This document shows positions 56,801 to 64,000 of a stretch of DNA of 64,000 bases, in pieces. The DNA is from Stagonosporopsis chrysanthemi (taxonomy: Eukaryota > Ascomycota > Dothideomycetes > Pleosporales > Didymellaceae), in contig JAFISE010000141.1 in the NCBI GenBank assembly GCA_022560025.1, forward strand, positions 1 to 64,000, in the 5' to 3' direction. Both the position numbers and the translations under genes were made by a program. The number at the start of each line of letters is the position of its first letter. The first letter of the stretch is position 1. Below the pieces are notes generated by a model, which worked only from the letters and a program-made list of their open reading frames with translations, did not search any database and was not told the DNA's origin.

Positions 56801-58223
56801 ACCTACGTCTGGACTTGACTCGCAATCGGCATGGTCAATCATTAAGCTACTTCGGGATCTTGCGGATGCAGGCCAATCGATCCTATGTACAATCCATCAG
56901 CCATCCTCTGCTCTAATTGAACAGTTTGATCGTTTGCTGCTACTAGCAAAAGGCGGTCGAACTGTTTACTTTGGAGAACTAGGCAGAGATTCGCAGACGG
57001 TCATTGATTACTTCACGGGTTACGGTGCGCCTCCGTGTCCCGAGGGCGCTAATCCTGCCGAATATATCCTGGAGCAGATTGGAGCGGGGGCTACAGGCCA
57101 AGCAACCCTAGACTGGCCTTCCGTCTGGGCAGCATCCTCCGAGCGCCAGGCTGTCACCGAGCGCATTGACCGTTTCCAAGCGCAGAGCAGATCTGATCTG
57201 GAAAAACAATCAACTGCTCCCAAGCGACAGTTCTCATTGAGTTGGTTCCAGCAATACAAAGTCGTTCAGGGACGACTGTTCGTACAGCAATGGCGCTCTG
57301 CAGGATACATCAAGAGCAAGCTTGCGATCAACACGCTTGGGGGGCTCTTTATCGCCTTCACCTTCTACAAAGAGCCCAATTCGATACAGGGTCTGCAGAA
57401 CAAAGTCTTTGCGATCTTCATGATGTTGATTATCTGCCTCATCTTGATGGTCCTTGTACAACCACGGTTGATAGATCTTCGCAAAGTTTACGACGTTCGC
57501 GAAAAGCACTCGAACATGTATGATTGGAGCGTTTTCATTGTCGCCAATGTAGTGGTCGAGATACCTGTGAATCTAGTCGCCTCTGGCATTGGATTTATCT
57601 GTTGGTACTTCCCAATAGGCTGGTGGCGTGATATTTCCGCCGGACGAGGCATGTCCATGTGTGCGGTGTACATCCTCTACCAGGTCTACTACACAACCTT
57701 CTCACAGGCCGTTGCAGTTGTTTCTCCAAATGCAGAGACAGCTGCCATGTTGACTGTTCTCTTTTACACCTTTGTTCTCGCTTTCAGTGGCGTCCTTCAA
57801 CCCCTCCGGCAGCTTGTCACCTTCTGGCATTTCGCCTACTATGTCAGTCCATTTACATGGCTCGTCTCGGCTATGATGTCTATTGGCGTACATGATGTGC
57901 CTGTGCAATGTACAGCCACAGAGGTCAACATATTCCAGCCACCCGAGGGACAAACCTGCGGCGACTACGCAGGCGCGTTTGCGAACGCGAGCATGGCTAC
58001 TCTTCGTAACCCGGGCGCGACTCAGGACTGCCAATTCTGCCAAGCTTCTGTGGGGGATGTGTATCTGGCTGCCCTGAACATGAGTTATGACCATCGCTGG
58101 AGAAATTTTGGTTTCTTGGTGGCTTACACCGCGTTCAATGTTGCCGCTTTCACTTGTGGTTTCTACTTACACTCTGGACCTGGCCTGAAGAAAACACTGG
58201 ATAAGTTGACAAAGAAAAAATAA
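53844..58223 (+). CDS. PDR-type ABC transporter (full-size, NBD-TMD-NBD-TMD); frame break near Walker B of NBD1
   Basis: Plasma-membrane ATP-driven exporter of the pleiotropic drug resistance group. Segments 53844-54614, 54678-54711 and 54759-58223 cover about 1,420 residues. NBD1: Walker A GPPSSGCTTLLKALSG (with Cys in place of Lys, usual for PDR NBD1), signature VSGGERRRVSIAEM, then CWDNPTK and GLDSSSLEFA. TMD1 with six helices follows, then NBD2 with canonical Walker A GASGAGKTTLLNVLAQR, LSPEKRKRTTIGLEL and LLLFVDEPTSGLDSQ, and TMD2. The second intron (54712-54758) joins in phase. Removing the first (54615-54677, good GTACGT...CAG) leaves the 34-bp exon out of phase, so CWDNPTK is read only in another frame. 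This suggests loss of about 11 bases, a nonstandard intron, or a base error. All else is intact. Divergent from a Zn2Cys6 regulator. Type certain; functional state uncertain. Confidence 0.88.
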
Positions 58224-59033
58224 GAAGATATATTCATTTTATAGCAGTCTGTGGACAGAAACTTGTCCAGCGTTGGGTTATCCCAAGGTTAGATATTAGT
58301 CTTATTTGGGTCATAGGTACATTATAAATTACAGGATTTTATCCTTGCGCAAATCTCTATACCCAAAGCCCGGTTCGAGATTTGTTGGGGGAGATGAACA
58401 AAAAGCAAATTCAGCCAGGCTTTGGGCGTTGTAGGGCATAGAATGCGTTCGTCTTGTCTTTCAGGCGATCATGCTCCAATCACTACTATTTTGGTTAACT
58501 AACAATCACTTAGAAGAGATGCAACCAAAAATTGGAAACTCCCTACAGCGTTCTTATTTATCAGACTTCAGCAAACAGTAGGGCATCAAGCAGGGATGAG
58601 ACTCTGCTATGGTGTCTCCTTGCACTTCACGGTGGGCTACCTTCAGTCTCTCTGCGGACTTGGTAGTTCTATTGCTGCTAGTCTGCAAATATAGGGATCA
58701 ATGTAGATTCCAGAATGACACTTTACTGCTGGGAAGGGATTTTCTTGCTACACCAGCACCAGAACGATCCTGGTGTGATCTTACTATCGTCGCGCCTACG
58801 GTCTTGATATTGTGAGCTGACCATTGTGTCCCAATCTGTGTCCTAAGTCCTGGTTGTCTCCTTCCCCATGGGCCTTCTGACTTCTCCAACCCAATAACGT
58901 AGCTCCCTTCATCCCAGCCCTTTCTTTTCAGCATCCAGCACTGGAAAAAAAGCCCAACTTCAGCACCCCACCTACCTTTACAACTCTAGCACAGACCCTT
59001 CCTTTTTTGAAGCAGGTATCACATGTTCTCTGC
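58224..59033. other. Convergent 3' interval, 810 bp
   Basis: Between the ABC transporter and the next minus-strand gene. AT-rich; short frames only. Confidence 0.45.
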
Positions 59034-59978
59034 TTATCTCCTTTTGCGAAAACGCCGCTTGCTCGCTTTGTTCCGGTTGGCATACGTTTGGTTCCCAACG
59101 CAGATATCACGGCGCAGATAACTCTCTCGATTCCGCAACATGCGAGCAAAATACGTAACGTGGTACGGCTTTGTGAGAAACATGTTGTTAAATTTGCGCC
59201 TAAACAAGACTTGCGTAGGTTGAGGGAAGTCAGAAAGAGGGCGCCAGTAGCCAAGTTCGAGGTCAGCCTGAATCCAAAATACCCAGTCGATAGGCTCAAG
59301 CCGTGCAAGCTGTGCTATCCTGGTTTTGGGAACTCGACTGGCGGATTTCAACGCTTTTGCTGGCTTTGCTGGCTTTGTGCGCTTCAAAGGCCTAGTTGGG
59401 TTTGATGGGTTTGCTGCTGTCAATGCCATCACCGGCTTTGGTGTGTCGTGTAGCAGTTCATCTTCCGAGTCTTCTGCGATTGTTGTTTTAGCGAGCGGTT
59501 GATTCTCCAGTTCCCCAACCCCCCACGATTCTGTAGCAGCGCGGGATTGGAGTTGCGATATCGGTCGTAGCGGCCGGCGAGTGTGACTTTTCTGAGGTAT
59601 CACCACTCTGGGGTTGCTTGGCAATTGACGGCGTCGATTGATCGATGGAAAGGTTTGATCTGCACATTCTTTAGCATGTATCTTGTACAGTAGAGGCTAT
59701 CTGCCTTGGTCTCCGCTACCATTGCCGCTACCATGATTTCCCGCTATTACCACGTTCAGAGCTGAAGAAGATGTGGACTTTGATACCGCTCGATACAATA
59801 GTTGTGAGGCCGAAGGCGAACGAATGCTGTCGCCTTCAGACAAGCGTTTTGCAATCGCTTCAAACAAGCCTTCGTCGCTGGCTTGACTGATGACATTGAC
59901 GCTCTGCCGCAGGAGTATGGAGGCGCTTTCAGGCAGGAGCTCTAAAGTCTTTGCGTATGTTTCCGCTGCATCAGACAT
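59034..59978 (-). CDS. Hypothetical basic protein
   Basis: Two exons, 59978-59720 and 59659-59034, joined by a 60-bp intron (donor GTAGCG, acceptor GTGCAG), give 294 residues. The first exon encodes a helical acidic stretch (MSDAAETYAKTLELLPESASI) then a Ser-rich part. The second is basic and Pro/Lys-rich (KRTKPAKPAKALKSA, a simple KPA repeat) followed by IDWVFWIQADLELGYWRPLSDF and a C-terminus rich in Arg and Lys (NKASKRRFRKRR), likely a nuclear or nucleic-acid-binding tail. Another donor 12 bases upstream in the same repeat also keeps frame. The join is inferred from phase. No family recognised and no function assigned. Confidence 0.55.
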
Positions 59979-62018
59979 GATTCGAGAGGATTGAACATCG
60001 ATAGTGTTGTTTGAGACAGGAAAAATGAATAGCATCGAGAAAGAATCAGACAAGATGAGATTTGCGCCATTAGGCTGAGACAAACACGCGCCTCCGCGCC
60101 TCGTCGCGTGGACACGGGATATCCGAGTTACACAACGGGGGTGCGGCTCAGCCTACCGATACTTTGCTGCGCCCTTGGCGTATGTGAACACACCAGATTG
60201 GGTCAGAAAGCGAGAGCAGTAATCTTGATGTGATGCAGGGAGAGCATTTCAATTTTTCAACTATATCGTCATGCCTGAGGCTCCGGTTGCGACTAAAGGC
60301 CTATTGGCTTGCGGACTTGACTTTGCTTTGTGATCTCTCGGAGTGGTTTCTCTATCAAGCATCAGCGCCTTTCACCCTTAAGTTTTAACGCTGGCCCCCA
60401 AATGCAAGTTAGATTGAGATATCAGGATCATGATCCTTCGCGCCGTTAGCGAAGCATCAAGCAGAAGCCTGGGCTACCCCTACACACTGCCTGTGTTTCT
60501 TACCTATATGCCCAACTGACAAATGTCCGCTGCTGTGCAACTCTTGACTTTCTTGCCCGTATCTTTGCACGGACGATCAGCGTGCTTTGTCCTGCCAAGT
60601 CCGCTCAAGGAGTCATCATCCGATGCGCGAATCCCGGCTATTGGCCTTTCAATGAGCCGACTTACCCTTGTTCAGTACATGTACTCTCACGGGTTGGATT
60701 GCATATCGCGAAAAAGGCAGACATGGAATTTTCCACTTTAAGAATAAATGAAATTCGTTGAAGCAGAGGGCCCGTCATTGGCTACCAGCAGTGTCCGCAT
60801 CGGGCTGAGGCGTTGGATTTGGCTATCAATGTCACAACCACTCAGAACTGCTTTCCGCAGCCTATCGATCGTTATGCCAACAGACCCAATATGTCTTGGC
60901 GCGTCGACATGGAGAGCAGCTCATGCGGTTATGCTCGGGACGGTTCGTAGGCACAACACACGGGCATGGTCATCACAGCAACCTGAAACCTCACCCCAAA
61001 TACCCTGTAGCAAAAGCTATACAGCGTCGTCAGAGAATCACATACTTCGAGACTTTAGCTATTTGCAGCGATGCAAGGAAGTGAGAGACATGTGCGCAGC
61101 GAAAGCAGCTTCATTAGCCTTGCGCCGTCAGCATAGAGGCTGTTGCGGAGTTTGATGGACCGCTGATACGAGGTCTGCGCCATGGCACTGTCAGCATCAC
61201 CAATTCGTGCCGCCCTGCGTCTCACTACTCGTCGGCGATCGTCGTGCTTACCGCATCACAAACGAATAGGGGAATTAGGGTCCTTCTCCATCTGCCTCGT
61301 CGTTCCTGCCCATCTGCCATGGGCACATCGACCTCTGCAACCTCACACCGCGAACCTAACCCCTGACTCGACCTTCGCCTTACGCTGGGGAGTTCGAGTA
61401 TGTATACTATCGCAAAGGCCGAAAGTACATGGGGAAACACGTTTATGTTGTTAGTTTCGCCCCCCTCGCTTTTGGCTGTACTTCCTCACAGGCTGGGCAG
61501 GGCGACAGGCAATGAGCCAGAAAGCGTGGAGCTTGCTGACTGTGTGTTGGATTGACTTCCTGCCCTTTTGCTCTCTCACAGATCTTTTCGTGCTATTATT
61601 TACGTGCTGCACAGAACTTGCCGGGGAGGAAGATCTGCGAAGGCCTCGATCGCCACGATTATGTATGTGCCTCACAGCCAGGCACGCGCCTGACGTCCTG
61701 CCCAGCCCCATGAGTCTGACCGCTTTGCGCTAGCCATGGTCACTTTCACCATTCCTCATCTTTATCGAGTTTCAATGCTGGCGCTGACGTTGAAGTCACG
61801 GAATAGCCTAACTATCAGCCATGCAAAACTGATGCTGGCATTGAAGAGTGCATAGAAGTCTTACAAAGAACCGCTGTGCATTGTTGATATAAACTGATAC
61901 TGTACCTGTGAAGTCAACGACAGCATGGCTTGCACTCTCAGGCAAGGGCATTAGGCTTTAGTAAGATTATTCAGACTCCCAGCATCTTCGCCCTCAAAGT
62001 TATTCCGGTCAGGGCCTC
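59979..62018. other. Gene-poor stretch, 2 kb
   Basis: Frames up to 135 codons occur on both strands (60748-61155 plus is the longest) but none has a family motif, a good start context with family-like sequence, or splice partners. I call no gene. Confidence 0.4.
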
Positions 62019-63622
62019 TCAACTCCTCCATCTTATAGTGTAGTGCGCTTGCTTGCTGTAAGCACTCTTCTTAAACTCTTCCAAGAACTGCTCATGCTGA
62101 AGCCTCCTGTTCTTTTGAGTCTCAGTCTTCATCGGCATCTTATCGATATCCCGCTGCACCTCAAGCATCATGTCGCGTACCCATATCCATGTTTCCTTAC
62201 TGCGATCATCAAGATACGCTTTCATCCAAAGTTCGAATGCGACATCCCATCGGAAGTCAGGCTTGCTGAGTTTGATCGAGTTTGCGGCAGTCGAGATGCG
62301 GGTATCGACCACTTTCATGTAACCCTTAAGTCGCTCCTGCGCACGCTCGAACAAGGGCACGACTCTGTTGTCGTTCATCATAGCAACGGTAGTTCCGACG
62401 GTACGGAGCGCGTGGATTTTGTCTTTAACGTTCTCAAGACCGGCACGGTGAGCAGATTCAAACAGGCTGGTTTTGTCTTGCCTGGGGGTAAGGATCCTGG
62501 CTTTCTTCGAGTTAAGCTCAACTGAAGTGCCGGCAAACTCAAGAGTATTGGGGGTACCATGCGGTCTATCCAGCGCTTGCGGCATGAGTTTGTAGAGCTT
62601 CTGAAGGGGCTGGTCCGCAGCTTGTGCGCTGGGATCGATAAAAGAAGACTCGAAGTCCGCACATTTGAGCGTTGCGCTTGCTTTGTTTGGCCCTGGTAAG
62701 AGGGACTCAAAGAATCTCTCCATGAGCTTCAATTCCCACACATGGTCTACATTAAACTTAGGGATGGTTATAACTCTACGGTTTGCGGTAACCGTCTCTA
62801 CCTTTTCTCTGCGGGCAGGAGAATCTCCAACAACCACTACAGTTTTGAATTAGTGATCAATTTCTGGACAGACGCTGTTACTATTATTCTTTGACTTACC
62901 GAGAGCAGGTGCAGCCTTGCAATCAGTGTTCATACTGAACCACCGTGGTATACTCCCAGCTTGATTAATGCCAGCCAGGACATTATCAACAGTCTGAATG
63001 TGAAATATCAGCGGAACTCATCTCATATCTTGTACGATACACACCGGATTATTCCTGTATTTCAGTCCCGTTGCCACAACAGGGACCTTACAATCGCCAA
63101 ACTGCTGTGGTACGTTGTTCGGCGCTCGCTTTGCCAAGAACACCCGGCCAGCAACTGCGCGCTTTTTTTTCGACTCGTCATTGGCACTTGAATCGGCTTT
63201 AGGGGTATAACCTTGATAAAGACAAGCCAATGACGTCTTCGAAGAGACAGAGGTTGTCTATCATGTCCAATTATGAGTATATTTCATCTTAGAGTGTACT
63301 CTTACCAACACCAGACTCGAGGTAGATGTTCTCGGGTGCTGAATGTGCAGATTGAAATTGAGAGAGAGGGCTAAGGTCATCATACCTTTGAGGGTACTGG
63401 TTTAGAAGACATAGTATTGCTCTTAGTGGTTATAACCACCGGCGTCTTGCTGGCCGGCTTCCCGTTCGCGACTGGGGTTGGCTTCTGTACTGCTCCCTTA
63501 GGAGGCTTCACCGTTGGCTTGGATACTGGTTTCACCGGGGCTTTCGGCACGACCTTTGGCAGTGTGGCCTCTGCTGCCACAGTGCTTACCAGCGCCACAG
63601 CCAGCCAAGTGATCAAACGCAT
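62019..63622 (-). CDS. Secreted Lys/Pro-rich protein of unknown function with dibasic processing sites
   Basis: Five exons, 63622-63386, 63338-63306 (33 bp), 63257-63045, 62993-62900 and 62836-62019, all GT-AG and in phase, give 464 residues. Signal peptide MRLITWLAVALVSTVAA, then a Lys/Pro/Val-rich repeat-like region (PKVVPKAPVKPVSKPTVKPP), a Ser/Thr-rich spacer, and KKKR and LAKR dibasic sites at about residues 125-140 that kexin could cut. The main C-terminal domain holds DCKVPVVATGLKYRNNP, then VVVGDSPARREKV, FNVDHVWELKLMERFFESLL and helical segments to the end. A DHV-E-L pattern followed by a helix recurs in several secreted fungal proteins I know only as hypothetical. Effector-like or cell-wall related roles are possible; nothing proves either. 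Confidence 0.75.
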
Positions 63623-64000
63623 GTTTAATCCTGAGATTGAGTGTGAATGTCGTGTGAAAGCCTCTTCGATCCCCAGCTGCGCCAGAGTAATGGGAATAGG
63701 AAAGAGAATCGAGACAAGGAAGAAATGGCACGGTGTATGTCTATTGAACCGTTGCTCGTCGCAGGAGCAAATCGATAACACTGACGCAAAGTAAACATGA
63801 AGCGTAGTGAAGATGAACGCTTAAAATATCAGAGCCCTGAAACCATCATTTGAACAGGACTTGGGCGGCGATGCTGCACACTGCCGTCCGATGTTGAATT
63901 TGCGGAAGTCCGTGAGACCTGATACAGTCACCCCATGCAAGTCAGTCCGGAGTACTTGGGCAACAATAGGCGCAGAGTGCTCGAATTCAGCAGGGATCGA
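63623..64000. other. Promoter of the secreted protein gene, window end
   Basis: 378 bp to the window end, without a gene. The frame of the secreted protein stays open upstream to 63781, but the signal peptide begins at 63622. Confidence 0.45.

Noticed and set aside
60523..61155. Plus-strand frames of 72 and 135 codons
   Set aside because: No family resemblance, no splice support and no consistent codon pattern.

Overview
The window is nuclear DNA of a filamentous ascomycete (Pezizomycotina, probably Dothideomycetes). Genes are split by short GT-AG introns (mostly 43-66 bp), lie on both strands with no operons, and belong to families typical of these fungi: DUF3176 protein, Zn2Cys6 regulators, PTH11-like receptor, deuterolysin, PDR-type ABC pump, CocE-type hydrolase and LigB-type dioxygenase. 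Exon-intron models were built by hand from reading frame and splice sites. The class assignment is an inference from gene content. No rRNA, tRNA, CRISPR array or intact transposon was recognised.

Layout. 1-163 is almost pure G and looks like a sequencing or assembly artefact; it cuts off the 3' end of an ATP synthase subunit g gene. From 1 to 11.4 kb come a long MFS transporter, an acetamidase-type amidase divergent from an ACS-family (pantothenate/Liz1-like) transporter, and an aquaporin with a long tail. From 13.2 to 27.1 kb lies a run of catabolic-looking genes: an enolase-superfamily dehydratase, a CocE/NonD hydrolase, a LigB-type extradiol dioxygenase, a ketopantoate-reductase-like oxidoreductase, a membrane-anchored aldehyde dehydrogenase homologue without its catalytic residues, a C2H2 plus Zn2Cys6 regulator and an FAD monooxygenase. 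The promoters of the hydrolase/dioxygenase pair and of the monooxygenase share a 19-bp element containing CCG-N3-CGG, so some of these genes may form one regulon. The chemistry suggests oxidation and ring cleavage of an aromatic or related compound; this is inference.

From 27 to 50 kb genes are sparser: a secreted esterase-like hydrolase, a PTH11-like receptor, an unknown coiled-coil protein, a DUF3176 membrane protein, guanine deaminase, several lineage-type hypothetical proteins and a secreted deuterolysin. From 51.4 to 58.2 kb a Zn2Cys6 regulator faces a PDR-type ABC transporter across 283 bp, a usual arrangement for a regulator and its efflux pump. That pump gene does not keep frame across a canonical intron next to Walker B of its first ATPase domain. 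The last part holds a basic protein of unknown function and a secreted lysine/proline-rich protein with dibasic sites.

Most interesting points: the shared promoter element and candidate catabolic cluster, the aldehyde dehydrogenase pseudoenzyme, the possibly broken ABC pump, two ORFs separated by a single in-frame TAA, and a decayed short-chain dehydrogenase relic near 12 kb.
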